Made by a program: the position numbers and the translations under genes. From contig JAEWJG010000041.1 of assembly GCA_023386675.1 (NCBI GenBank), positions 1 to 7,804 of the forward strand: a stretch of 7,804 bases of DNA, in the 5' to 3' direction. Shown here piece by piece: positions 1-6,259 of this stretch. Positions within the stretch are counted from its first letter, which is position 1. Every line of letters starts with the position of its first letter. The notes under the pieces were generated by a model. That model did not search any database. It was not told the DNA's origin and saw only the letters and a list, made by a program, of their open reading frames with translations. Source of the DNA: Actinomycetes bacterium (GTDB lineage: Bacteria; Actinomycetota; Actinomycetes; Actinomycetales; Microbacteriaceae).

Positions 1-1
1 C

Positions 2-253
2 ATCGAGGCCGCCGACGCGCTCACCGGCGAGCCCGGACGCGCCGCGCCGGTGGCGACCGCGCACGGTGCGCCGCTGACCGAGCGCGAGGAGCAGGTGCTC
101 GCTCTCATCGAGCAGGGCCTCAGCAACAAGCAGATCGGCGAGCGCCTCTACATCAGCGCCAAGACCGCGAGCGTGCACGTGTCGAGCATCCTCCGCAAGG
201 TGGGCGCCTCCAGCCGAACCGAGGCCGTGTACCTCGCCCGCACGCCGTCCTAG
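2..253 (+). CDS. LuxR-type HTH regulator, C-terminal part (5' truncated by window)
   Basis: The frame is open from the first bases of the window to a TAG stop at 251-253, giving 83 visible residues. A GTG at 50 could be read as a start, but the open frame runs past it to the edge, so this is most likely the end of a larger protein. The visible part is a complete GerE/LuxR DNA-binding domain: LTEREEQVLALIEQGLSNKQIGERL, then the recognition helix ISAKTASVHVSSILRKV, then a short tail. The ISAKTASVHV wording is common in large ATP-binding LuxR (LAL) regulators and also occurs in response regulators, so the missing N-terminal domain, and therefore the signal, cannot be named. It is convergent with the zinc finger gene, with 40 nt between the stops. 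The DNA-binding call is secure; the subtype is not. Confidence 0.88.
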   Translation: MEAADALTGEPGRAAPVATAHGAPLTEREEQVLALIEQGLSNKQIGERLYISAKTASVHVSSILRKVGASSRTEAVYLARTPS

Positions 254-293
254 ACGGGAGCGCGCGCGACCGCGTCCGGCGGAAAGCGTCCGG

Positions 294-707
294 CTACGAT
301 TCCACGGCGACCGCGCAGCGGATGCAGAGCTCGGCCGTCGGGCGCGCACGCAGCCGGTCCACCCCGATCGACCGTCCGCAGCGGGCGCACACACCGTATG
401 TTCCGCGGTGGATGCGTTCCAGCGCGGCGTCCACCGCGACGATGTCGTGTGCCGCGTCCGAGCGCAGCGCCTGCAGGCGGCTCCACTCCGAGGAGAGGGT
501 CGGGCCCTCCGGGTCGTGCTCGTCGTCGGCCGTCGACTCCGAGCGGGACGCCAGCAGCACCCCCAGCGACTCCGCCATCCGCTGCGACTCGGCGACGTCT
601 CCCTGCCGTCGTTCGCGGAGCAGGGCCTCCAGCTCGGTCAGTTCTGCGGCATCCAGGGCGTCATCCGCCCGGGTGGTCTCCAGTTCATCCGTGTTCGTGT
701 CGTGCAC
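294..707 (-). CDS. DksA/TraR-family C4 zinc finger protein
   Basis: A 137-residue protein. The C-terminus carries a C4 zinc finger, CARC (Cys107, Cys110) and CIRC (Cys128, Cys131) with 17 residues between the pairs, preceded by the ERIHRGTYGVC block typical of the DksA/TraR family. Residues about 10-95 are rich in Glu, Arg, Ala and Leu and should form the long helical hairpin. DksA-like proteins enter the secondary channel of RNA polymerase; in actinobacteria many short members have no proven role, so ppGpp-linked control is not claimed. The GTG start at 705-707 is chosen because AAGGAG (715-720, minus strand) lies 7 nt upstream; the frame remains open much further upstream, but that part overlaps the opposite-strand gene at 807. 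A TACGCT hexamer (754-759, minus) is a possible -10. The gene is divergent from the 96-residue protein gene. Confidence 0.85.
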   Translation of the reverse strand: MHDTNTDELETTRADDALDAAELTELEALLRERRQGDVAESQRMAESLGVLLASRSESTADDEHDPEGPTLSSEWSRLQALRSDAAHDIVAVDAALERIHRGTYGVCARCGRSIGVDRLRARPTAELCIRCAVAVES

Positions 708-714
708 CAGCGCA

Positions 715-720
715 CTCCTT
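715..720 (-). promoter_or_regulatory. Ribosome binding site of the DksA-like gene
   Basis: AAGGAG on the minus strand, 7 nt before the GTG at 705-707. It decides the start within a frame that stays open for another 300 nt upstream. Confidence 0.75.
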
Positions 721-794
721 CCGATCCCCCGATCGTGCTTCTCTGGTCGGGTCAGCGTACGCCCGACCGGTCCGTTCCGCGGCATCGACGCGCG

Positions 795-800
795 TAGGCT
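795..800 (+). promoter_or_regulatory. -10 element (TAGGCT), leaderless promoter of the 96-residue protein gene
   Basis: TAGGCT fits the actinobacterial TANNNT consensus and ends 6 nt before the GTG at 807, so the transcript would begin at the start codon. There is no Shine-Dalgarno sequence before the GTG, which agrees with leaderless translation. No convincing -35 is seen. Confidence 0.55.
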
Positions 801-806
801 CAGCGG

Positions 807-1097
807 GTGCCCTCCTTCCGCGTGATCCTCGCCGTCGGCCGGTTGCGCCCGGGCGTCGACCCGCGTTCGGTCGAACCCGCCGCCGCCGACGCCGCACGCG
901 AACTCGCCGTGGTCGAGGCGAGCAGCGTGGATGTGGTGGCCGGCGAGGCCCGCATCACCGTGCGGTTCATGGAGGACGATGTCCGCCTGGCGCTTCGCGT
1001 GGCCGAGCACACCGTGGCGCACGTGCAGACTCTTGCCGACACCGGCGCCTGGCGGCTCACCGAGCGCGTCGGCGGCCGCTGGTTCCGGCGCGCCTGA
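807..1097 (+). CDS. Small conserved-looking protein of unknown function (96 aa)
   Basis: I do not recognise the family. The GTG start is placed directly after a TAGGCT -10 element with a 6-nt gap, and the frame ends in TGA at 1095-1097. The protein starts with a hydrophobic beta-strand-like segment (FRVILAVGRL), then a helix rich in Ala/Glu (about 23-38), two strands (VDVVAG and ARITVRFM), a long amphipathic helix (DDVRLALRVAEHTVAHVQTLA, about 57-77) and a final strand with a basic end (WRLTERVGGRWFRRA). This alternating alpha/beta order suggests a compact ferredoxin-like fold. There is no signal peptide, membrane segment or cysteine, so it is probably a soluble cytoplasmic protein. Its stop is only 15 nt from the convergent peroxidase stop. 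Coding status is supported by the promoter, the GC pattern and the tight packing. Confidence 0.65.
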   Translation: MPSFRVILAVGRLRPGVDPRSVEPAAADAARELAVVEASSVDVVAGEARITVRFMEDDVRLALRVAEHTVAHVQTLADTGAWRLTERVGGRWFRRA

Positions 1098-1112
1098 CCA
1101 CCCGCCGAGCGA

Positions 1113-1601
1113 TCACGCAGCCGCGGGAAGCGACTCCTCGATGAGGCCGACGATGGCCGGGTCGTCCGGTTCGGTCTGCGGGCGGAAGCGGTGCACCGCC
1201 CCGTCCGGAGTGATGACGAACTTCTCGAAGTTCCACTTCACGCGTCCGGCCTTGCCGTCCGCGTCCGGGTGCTTGGTCAGCTCCTGGTAGAGCGGGTGCG
1301 CGTTGCGGCCGTTCAGCTTCACCTTCTCGGCCATCGGGAATGTCACGCCCCACGTGGTGGAGCAGTACTCCTTGATGGCGTCGGTCGTGCCGAGTTCCTG
1401 GAGGAACTGGTTGCTGGGGAAGCCGACCACGGTGAACCCGCGGTCGCCGTAGGTCTCCTGCAGCTTCTCGAGCTTCTCGTACTGCGGCGCGAGCCCGCAG
1501 CGGGAGGCGACGTTGACGACGAGGATGACCTTGCCCGCGTACGCGGAGAGGGCCGTCTGCTCGCCGTCGATGGTCTCGAAGGGGATGTCCATCACGGTCA
1601 T
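1113..1601 (-). CDS. gpx: Glutathione peroxidase-family thiol peroxidase (cysteine type)
   Basis: A 162-residue protein of normal family length. It reduces hydrogen peroxide or organic peroxides in the cytoplasm. The peroxidatic Cys35 sits in VNVASRCGLAPQY; Gln65 of FPSNQF and Trp123-Asn124 of WNFEKF complete the usual catalytic tetrad. Cys80 in IKEYCSTTWGVTFP is at the position of the resolving cysteine of thioredoxin-dependent members (yeast Gpx3 Cys82, plant GPX). The middle cysteine of the usual FPCNQF motif is Ser63. The common QEPG is QELG here. Actinobacteria generally make mycothiol rather than glutathione, so thioredoxin or another thiol is the likely reductant; the family name should not be read as substrate proof. 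The ATG at 1601 rather than the internal ATG three codons later is preferred because TAGGCT lies exactly 6 nt before it. The gene lies 53 nt after the sulfurtransferase gene, on the same strand. Confidence 0.93.
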   Translation of the reverse strand: MTVMDIPFETIDGEQTALSAYAGKVILVVNVASRCGLAPQYEKLEKLQETYGDRGFTVVGFPSNQFLQELGTTDAIKEYCSTTWGVTFPMAEKVKLNGRNAHPLYQELTKHPDADGKAGRVKWNFEKFVITPDGAVHRFRPQTEPDDPAIVGLIEESLPAAA

Positions 1602-1607
1602 GATCGC

Positions 1608-1613
1608 AGCCTA
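1608..1613 (-). promoter_or_regulatory. -10 element (TAGGCT), leaderless promoter of the peroxidase gene
   Basis: Minus-strand TAGGCT followed by 6 nt (GATCGC) and the ATG. It is the same hexamer and the same gap as at 795-800. There is no Shine-Dalgarno sequence in the gap. Confidence 0.58.
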
Positions 1614-1654
1614 CGGTTCGACGCTCGGAGCGAGCTAGGAGTCGCCGTGCTCCC

Positions 1655-2566
1655 TCACGCGACGGACGCCACCGGTGCGGCGGGGTCTGCCGTCCACTCG
1701 CTGAGGGAGCCGTCGTACAGCAGCACGTCGTCCCTCCCGAGCACGGCGAGCGCCAGGGCGTCCGCGGCCGCCGCGATGCCGGCGCCGCAGTAGACGACGA
1801 CCGGACCGGGAGCGTCGAGGACGTCGGCGAACAGCACACACAACTCGCGTGCAGGCAGCAGCGTGTTCTCTTCCCGGTCGACCAGGCGCACAGCCGGGGC
1901 ACTCACGCTTCCCGGGATGTGACGGGCGGCGAAGTCGCGCGGCGGCGTGCCGCACACCAGCGCTCCCGGCCGGGAGCCGGCGACGATCGCGGCCACCTCG
2001 TCCGTCGAGACCCAGAACCCCGGACGGGGACGCGCGGCGAGCGGCTCGATACGCGCACGTGCGGCAGGCGACGCCGGGCCCTGCTCCAGAGGCCGGCCCT
2101 CACCCCGCCATGCTGTGACCCCGCCGTCGAGCACTGCGACCCGGTCGTGACCGAACGAACGGAACAGGTACCACAGCCGCGCGGCCCACTGCCCGACCGC
2201 GGCGTCCGCGACCACGACGGTGGTGTCCGCGCCGATGCCGAGGCCGGCGACCGCCGCCTCGAACGCCTCCGCGTCCGGACGGGTGAACGGGAAGCGGCCT
2301 TCAGGGTCGCTGAACGCCCCCAGTAAATCGGCGAAGGCCGCGCCGGGGATATGCCCCTCCGAGACGAACCCGTCCCACCCGCTGCGATATGTCGCCCGCC
2401 CGCCTGAACCCGGCGCCGGCACGACGGTCGCGTCGAGCACGACGAGCCCGTCTGAGCCCAGGTGGTCGGCGAGCCACTGCGTCGACACGAGGGGTCCGTC
2501 GAGCCCGGCTGCGAGCGCGGTGGCCGGGACGGCGGTCGGGGTGGTTGTGCGGTCGGTGATGGTCAC
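1655..2566 (-). CDS. Two-domain rhodanese sulfurtransferase (thiosulfate or 3-mercaptopyruvate)
   Basis: A 303-residue protein of the usual tandem rhodanese length. The N-terminal, non-catalytic domain spans about residues 25-160 and has GHIPGA (71-76) and the block VAVLDGGVTAWRGEGRPL. The C-terminal catalytic domain spans about 180-300 with ARHIPGS (214-220), the active-site loop VVVYCGAGIAAAAD with nucleophile Cys260, and the closing YDGSLSEWTADPAAPV. Family members move a sulfane sulfur through a cysteine persulfide to cyanide or thiols. The loop CGAGIAA resembles the CGSGVTA of mercaptopyruvate sulfurtransferases (SseA) more than the CRKGVT of thiosulfate rhodanese, so mercaptopyruvate is the better guess, not proven. 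The GTG at 2566 is chosen because TAGCGT precedes it by 6 nt. It stands between sdaA and the peroxidase gene on one strand, 66 nt after the sdaA stop. Confidence 0.93.
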   Translation of the reverse strand: MTITDRTTTPTAVPATALAAGLDGPLVSTQWLADHLGSDGLVVLDATVVPAPGSGGRATYRSGWDGFVSEGHIPGAAFADLLGAFSDPEGRFPFTRPDAEAFEAAVAGLGIGADTTVVVADAAVGQWAARLWYLFRSFGHDRVAVLDGGVTAWRGEGRPLEQGPASPAARARIEPLAARPRPGFWVSTDEVAAIVAGSRPGALVCGTPPRDFAARHIPGSVSAPAVRLVDREENTLLPARELCVLFADVLDAPGPVVVYCGAGIAAAADALALAVLGRDDVLLYDGSLSEWTADPAAPVASVA

Positions 2567-2572
2567 CCGATC

Positions 2573-2578
2573 ACGCTA
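2573..2578 (-). promoter_or_regulatory. -10 element (TAGCGT), leaderless promoter of the sulfurtransferase gene
   Basis: Minus-strand TAGCGT, then 6 nt (GATCGG), then the GTG at 2564-2566. No Shine-Dalgarno sequence is present, and no clear -35 is seen. Confidence 0.58.
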
Positions 2579-2632
2579 GCCACGACCTCCGACGCCCGAA
2601 ATGCAGTCCGCAACGCGTCGTAACCGACGCCC

Positions 2633-4018
2633 TCAGCACTCGATGACGTTGACGGCGAGCCCGCCCTCGCTCGTCTCCTTGTACTTCGTGGACATGTCCA
2701 AGCCGGTCTGCCGCATGGTCTCGATCACGGTATCGAGCGACACGAGGTGTCGGCCGTCGCCGTGGAGCGCCAGCCGTGCGGCGGAGACGGCGGTGGAGGA
2801 CGCGATCGCGTTGCGTTCGATGCACGGGATCTGCACCAGACCGCCGACCGGATCGCAGGTGAGCCCGAGGTGGTGCTCCATCGCGATCTCGGCCGCGTTC
2901 TCGACCTGGCGCGGCGTGCCGCCGAGCACGGCGCACAGGGCGCCGGCGGCCATGGCGCAGGCCGAACCGACTTCGGCCTGGCAGCCTCCCTCCGCTCCCG
3001 AGATCGAGGCGTTGGCCTTGAACAGCGAGCCGATCGCGGTGGCGGTCAGCAGGTACTGCCGGATGCCCTCCGCCGACGCACCCGGCACGAACCGCAGGTA
3101 GTAGTGCGCGACGGCGGGCACGATCCCTGCCGCGCCGTTGGTCGGGGCGGTGACGACGCGGCCGCCGGAGGCGTTCTCCTCGTTCACCGCGAGCGCGAAG
3201 GCGTGCAGCCACTCCAGGGCGGTCGCGCGTCCCGGGTCGTCCTGCACCGACTCCAGGTGCTCCCGCATCGCGGCGGCGCGGCGACGCACGCCGAGGCCGC
3301 CGGGCAGCGTGCCGTCGCCGGCGAGACCGCGGGCGACGCACTCGGCCATCGCCTCCCAGATCAGGTCGAGTCGCTCCCGCACCGCGTCCTCCCCGTGCAG
3401 CGCGACCTCGTTGCGGCGCGCGACCTCGCAGATCGGGATGCCGTCGCGCTCGCAGATCGCCAACAGCTCCTCGGCGCTGGCGAAGGGGAGCGGGTGCTCC
3501 TGTTGCGCCGCCAGCTGCGCCTGCTCGCCGTCACGGCGGATGAAACCGCCGCCGATCGAGTAGTACGTCTCCTCCAGCAGGGGGAGCGGCGAGCGCTGAC
3601 CGGCCGCATCCCGGCCCCACGCGCGCAGCGTCAGGGCGTTGGGGTGGCCGGGGAGGCGCGTGCGCGGCTCGAAGTCGATGTCGTCCTTCGACAGCGGGAT
3701 GCTGCGACGGCCGGCGAGCAGGAGGCTCGCGCCCGGCTGCAGGTCGGACCAGGCGCCGCGGACGTCATCCGGCCGGCAGGTCTCCGGCCGCAGTCCGCGC
3801 AGACCGGCGACGACCGCATCCGGCGTTCCGTGCCCGATGCCGGTGGAACCGAGCGACCCATACAGGGTGCAGGTAACCTGGTCGACGCGGTCGAGCATCC
3901 CGTCCGCGTCGAGGCGGGCGGCGAAGGCGGCAGCGGCTCGGAGCGGTCCGACGGTGTGCGAGCTCGAGGGGCCGATGCCAATCGAGAACAGGTCGAAGGC
4001 CGAGACGTACGCTGTCAC
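2633..4018 (-). CDS. sdaA: L-serine ammonia-lyase, iron-sulfur type
   Basis: A 461-residue single-chain L-serine dehydratase, converting L-serine to pyruvate and ammonia with a [4Fe-4S] cluster. The beta domain (about 1-160) begins with SAFDLFSIGIGPSSSHTVGP and the alpha domain (about 180-461) contains TAPTNGAAGIVPA and ASISGAEGGCQAEVG. Cluster ligands are Cys346, Cys388 and Cys399, with the same spacing as Cys343, Cys385 and Cys396 of the Legionella pneumophila enzyme. The last residue is Cys461, matching the C-terminal cysteine (458) that sits in the active site there. The start is set at GTG 4016-4018, giving MTAYVSAFDLF at the family's normal N-terminus, because TACACT lies 7 nt upstream. 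The frame stays open to an ATG at 4139-4141, but that extension is proline- and arginine-rich, lies upstream of the promoter and has no family similarity I recognise. It is probably a single-gene unit. Confidence 0.95.
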   Translation of the reverse strand: MTAYVSAFDLFSIGIGPSSSHTVGPLRAAAAFAARLDADGMLDRVDQVTCTLYGSLGSTGIGHGTPDAVVAGLRGLRPETCRPDDVRGAWSDLQPGASLLLAGRRSIPLSKDDIDFEPRTRLPGHPNALTLRAWGRDAAGQRSPLPLLEETYYSIGGGFIRRDGEQAQLAAQQEHPLPFASAEELLAICERDGIPICEVARRNEVALHGEDAVRERLDLIWEAMAECVARGLAGDGTLPGGLGVRRRAAAMREHLESVQDDPGRATALEWLHAFALAVNEENASGGRVVTAPTNGAAGIVPAVAHYYLRFVPGASAEGIRQYLLTATAIGSLFKANASISGAEGGCQAEVGSACAMAAGALCAVLGGTPRQVENAAEIAMEHHLGLTCDPVGGLVQIPCIERNAIASSTAVSAARLALHGDGRHLVSLDTVIETMRQTGLDMSTKYKETSEGGLAVNVIEC

Positions 4019-4025
4019 ATCCACC

Positions 4026-4031
4026 AGTGTA
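4026..4031 (-). promoter_or_regulatory. -10 element (TACACT), leaderless promoter of sdaA
   Basis: Minus-strand TACACT with a 7-nt gap to the GTG at 4016-4018. It decides the sdaA start against the GTG at 4022-4024 (1-nt gap) and the distant ATG at 4139-4141. Confidence 0.58.
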
Positions 4032-4061
4032 TGTCGCCGCGACCGCGACTTTCCGGCGTCT

Positions 4062-4079
4062 GTGCGCGCATCCGCGCAC
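4062..4079. repeat. Perfect inverted repeat upstream of the sdaA promoter
   Basis: GTGCGCG-CATC-CGCGCAC: a 7-bp perfect inverted repeat with a 4-nt centre. The centre lies about 52 nt upstream of the predicted sdaA transcript start, a usual place for an activator or repressor operator. It could also be a chance GC-rich palindrome. Confidence 0.4.
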
Positions 4080-4332
4080 GGATCGTGCGTAGGAGGAGGC
4101 GCCAGCGGTGCGTGGCTGAGAGTCGTGGAGTTCATTCGCATGTGACCAGCCTCGGCGGTGTCGAACCGCGACCGGGCCCGGATGCGGAATCGGTGGAGAA
4201 CTCGCGACGGCGGGTAACTGTGGAAAGTCGGACTTCACGTTACGAATCTCCGACGATTGGCAGTCACGCAGGAGAATCGGCCACGATCGGGCCGAGACTC
4301 CGACGCGACGAGGCACCCGCGCACGCGCGGAA
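4080..4332. other. Gene-free stretch between the sdaA promoter and the transporter terminator
   Basis: With the flanking repeats this is about 360 nt without a gene. Frames stay open on both strands, but none has a plausible start with a ribosome site or a recognisable protein. It holds a small hairpin at 4277-4295 (TCGGCC, 7-nt loop, GGCCGA) and a short palindrome at 4225-4235 (AAGTC-G-GACTT). The stretch around 4211-4260 is visibly poorer in GC than its surroundings, which can mark a control region, but no promoter is convincing. Confidence 0.5.
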
Positions 4333-4369
4333 GCGGCCGCCCCATCCCTCCGCAGGATGCGACGGCCGC
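4333..4369 (-). terminator. Hairpin downstream of the ABC permease gene, probable terminator
   Basis: The stem GCGGCCG/CGGCCGC (7 bp), a 3x3 internal loop, the stem CATCC/GGATG (5 bp) and a 7-nt loop form a symmetrical hairpin centred on 4351, about 20 nt after the permease stop. There is no T-tract, which is common for actinobacterial hairpin terminators. The second hairpin at 4277-4295 may act as a backup. Confidence 0.5.
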
Positions 4370-4390
4370 CGTCGGGTGACCGGGGACCGG

Positions 4391-5209
4391 TCAGGCCTTC
4401 CGCATGTACGCCCGGACCGTGAGCGGGGCGAACACCGCGACGATCACGGCCGCTCCGAGCAGCGCGATCCAGCCGTCCGCGCCGAAGGTGCCGTTGTTCG
4501 CGAGGTCGCGCACGGCGGTCACGAGGTGCGACACCGGGTTGATGTTCACGAACCACTCCAGCCACGAGGGGAGGGTGCTCGGCGAGACGAACGCGTTCGA
4601 GAAGAAGGTCAGCGGGAACAGGATGAGGAACGAGATGCCCTGCACCGAGCCCGCGGTGCGGGCGATCACGCCGAAGAAGGCGAAGATCCAACTGATCGCC
4701 CAGGCGCACACGACCACCAGCAGACCTCCCAGCGCCGCGAAACCGAAGCCGGCGCCAGGACGGTAGCCCATGGCGAATCCGACGAGGAACGTGATCGTCG
4801 TCGCGATGGCGTATCGCAGGGTGTCCGCGAGAAGTGCGCCCGAGAGCGGCGCGATGCGGGCGATCGGCAGCGACTTGAAGCGGTCGAACACGCCCTTGTC
4901 CATGTCTTCGCGCAACTGCACGCCGGTCACGACCGACGCCGTGATGACGGTCTGCACGAGGATGCCGGGGATCAGCTGCGGAAGATAGGCGCCCACGCTG
5001 CCCGCGATCGCGCCACCGAACAGCCACGCGAACATGACGGTGAAGATGACGGGCTGCAGAGTCACATCGAACAGCTGCTCGGGCGTGCGCCGCACCTTCA
5101 GCAGGCCTCGACGCGCCATCGTCAGGGTGTTCGCGAGCGTCTGTCGCACGCTGACATGGTTCTTGAGGTTCCGCTCGGACGGCGGGGTGATGGTGGCGAT
5201 GGCGGTCAT
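4391..5209 (-). CDS. ABC-2 type permease, DrrB-like
   Basis: A 272-residue membrane protein of DrrB/ABC-2 size. About 50 residues of cytoplasmic N-terminus are followed by six hydrophobic segments, near 52-70, 74-97, 128-149, 154-183, 187-208 and 246-266. The cytoplasmic loop EDMDKGVFDRFKSLPIAR (101-118) and the FFSNAFVSPSTLPSWLEWFVNINPVSH block (203-228) are typical of the daunorubicin-type exporter family. It should form the membrane channel for the ATPase encoded just upstream. The ATG overlaps the ATPase stop in ATGA (5206-5209), and AAGGAG lies 7 nt before the ATG, so translation is coupled. The substrate is unknown: the family exports antibiotics, lipids or other hydrophobic compounds. 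A hairpin terminator follows. Confidence 0.93.
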   Translation of the reverse strand: MTAIATITPPSERNLKNHVSVRQTLANTLTMARRGLLKVRRTPEQLFDVTLQPVIFTVMFAWLFGGAIAGSVGAYLPQLIPGILVQTVITASVVTGVQLREDMDKGVFDRFKSLPIARIAPLSGALLADTLRYAIATTITFLVGFAMGYRPGAGFGFAALGGLLVVVCAWAISWIFAFFGVIARTAGSVQGISFLILFPLTFFSNAFVSPSTLPSWLEWFVNINPVSHLVTAVRDLANNGTFGADGWIALLGAAVIVAVFAPLTVRAYMRKA

Positions 5210-6213
5210 GCGCGGACTCCTTCGGGGGTGGCGGCGTCGGCGGGCTCCTCGTCCGCCTTCTCGTCCTCGACGCCGTGACCGGTGAGGGTGAGGAACACCT
5301 CGTCGAGGGTGGGCTTCTGCACGGACATCTCCTGCAGGTGGATGCCGGCCTCGCGGAAGGTCACGAAGAGGTCGGTGACGGCGTCCGCGTCGCGCATGGG
5401 TGCGGTGATGCGAGAGCCTTCCGGCGAGACGACCGCATCCACACCGAGCACGGTCTGGATGGCGCGGCGGGCGTCCTCGATGTCGGCCGGGTCGGCCAGG
5501 CGCAGCTGCAGCGAGGACTCGCCGACCGACGCCTTGAGCTCGTCGGCGGTGCCCTCGGCGACGACCCGTCCGCGGTCGATGACCGCGATCCGGTCGGCCA
5601 GCTGGTCGGCCTCGTCCAGGTACTGCGTGGTGAGCAGCACGGTGGATCCGGTGGCGACCAGGCGGCGGGTGGTGTCCCACATCTGCGCGCGAGTGCGCGG
5701 GTCGAGGCCGGTGGTCGGCTCGTCCAGGAAGATGAGCGGCGGCTGGGCGATGAGGCTGGCGGCGAGGTCGAGGCGGCGCCGCATGCCGCCGGAGAACTTC
5801 TTGAGTGGGCGCTTGGCCGCTTCCGTGAGCCCGAACTCCTCGAGCAGCTCCGCGGTCTTCCGCTTGGCCTCGCGGCCGGAGAGACCGAGGAGGCGGGAGA
5901 AGATCATGAGGTTCTCGTTGGCCGACAGGGTCTCGTCGACGGACGCGAACTGGGCGGTCACGCCGATGAGCTGCCGGACGACCTGCTGCTCGCGACGGAC
6001 GTCGTGGCCGAAGATGAGGGCCTCACCCGCGTCCGGCTTCAGCAAGGTCGCGAGCATGGAGATCGTGGTGGTCTTGCCGGCCCCGTTCGGGCCGAGGACG
6101 CCGTAGACGGCACCGGCGCGGACCGTGAGGTCGACGCCGTCGACCGCCCGGTTGTCGCCGAAGGTCTTGACGAGCCCGTGGGCTTCGACCGCCCACTCCG
6201 AGCTTCGAGTCAT
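5206..6213 (-). CDS. ABC transporter ATP-binding protein, DrrA-like
   Basis: A 335-residue nucleotide-binding subunit. It has Walker A GPNGAGKT (41-48), a Q-loop near Gln88, the signature FSGGMRRRLDLA (140-151), Walker B LIFLDEP (160-166) and a D-loop TTGLD. The switch-histidine position is Gln197 in LLTTQYLDEADQL, a wording known from the DrrA family. The C-terminal extension (about 225-310), including SVQKPTLDEVFLTLTGHGVE, is the DrrA-type regulatory tail. The last 20 residues are acidic and of low complexity. It powers the permease encoded next to it, probably as a two-by-two complex at the inner face of the membrane. The ATG at 6213 has AAGGA 5 nt upstream. The 118-nt gap before it carries a repeat array and a possible -10, so the transporter pair probably has its own promoter rather than relying only on the HTH/Clp-N unit. 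Confidence 0.95.
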   Translation of the reverse strand: MTRSSEWAVEAHGLVKTFGDNRAVDGVDLTVRAGAVYGVLGPNGAGKTTTISMLATLLKPDAGEALIFGHDVRREQQVVRQLIGVTAQFASVDETLSANENLMIFSRLLGLSGREAKRKTAELLEEFGLTEAAKRPLKKFSGGMRRRLDLAASLIAQPPLIFLDEPTTGLDPRTRAQMWDTTRRLVATGSTVLLTTQYLDEADQLADRIAVIDRGRVVAEGTADELKASVGESSLQLRLADPADIEDARRAIQTVLGVDAVVSPEGSRITAPMRDADAVTDLFVTFREAGIHLQEMSVQKPTLDEVFLTLTGHGVEDEKADEEPADAATPEGVRA

Positions 6214-6247
6214 GATGATCCTTTCCTGGTGGAATGGTGATGTCCCG

Positions 6248-6253
6248 ATGATG
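6248..6253 (-). promoter_or_regulatory. Possible -10 (CATCAT) of the transporter operon
   Basis: Minus-strand CATCAT matches TATAAT at four of six positions. It begins 9 nt after the last TGTAAGC heptamer of the repeat array, close to the distance seen when SARP-type activators bind repeats over the -35 region. There is no separate good -35. The call is tentative. Confidence 0.35.
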
Positions 6254-6259
6254 CGCGGG

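Noticed and set aside
254..293. Bidirectional terminator between the convergent LuxR and DksA-like genes
   Set aside because: Only short GC repeats such as GTCCGG are present; no convincing stem and no T-tract.
773..779. GGAAC on the minus strand upstream of the DksA-like gene as an ECF sigma -35
   Set aside because: No matching -10 at a suitable distance; the TACGCT at 754-759 is a better, still weak, candidate.
708..1022. Extended N-terminus of the DksA-like protein
   Set aside because: It overlaps the opposite-strand 96-residue gene, while a good AAGGAG site marks the GTG at 705-707.
4019..4141. Extended N-terminus of SdaA from the ATG at 4139-4141
   Set aside because: It would put 41 Pro/Arg/His-rich residues before the normal family start and read through the TACACT promoter element.
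4101..4160. GGCTGAGAG near 4113-4122 on the plus strand, resembling part of a TPP riboswitch
   Set aside because: The other conserved TPP elements are missing and no plus-strand gene follows.
2747..5278. Very long open frame on the plus strand (over 800 codons) across sdaA and the permease gene
   Set aside because: It is antisense to two clearly recognisable genes, is Arg/Gly/His-rich and of low complexity, and has no domain. Long antisense frames are usual in GC-rich DNA.
5206..6213. Gln in place of the H-loop His (residue 197) as a sign of a dead ATPase
   Set aside because: LLTTQYLDEAD is a known feature of the DrrA subfamily, and all other ATPase motifs are intact.
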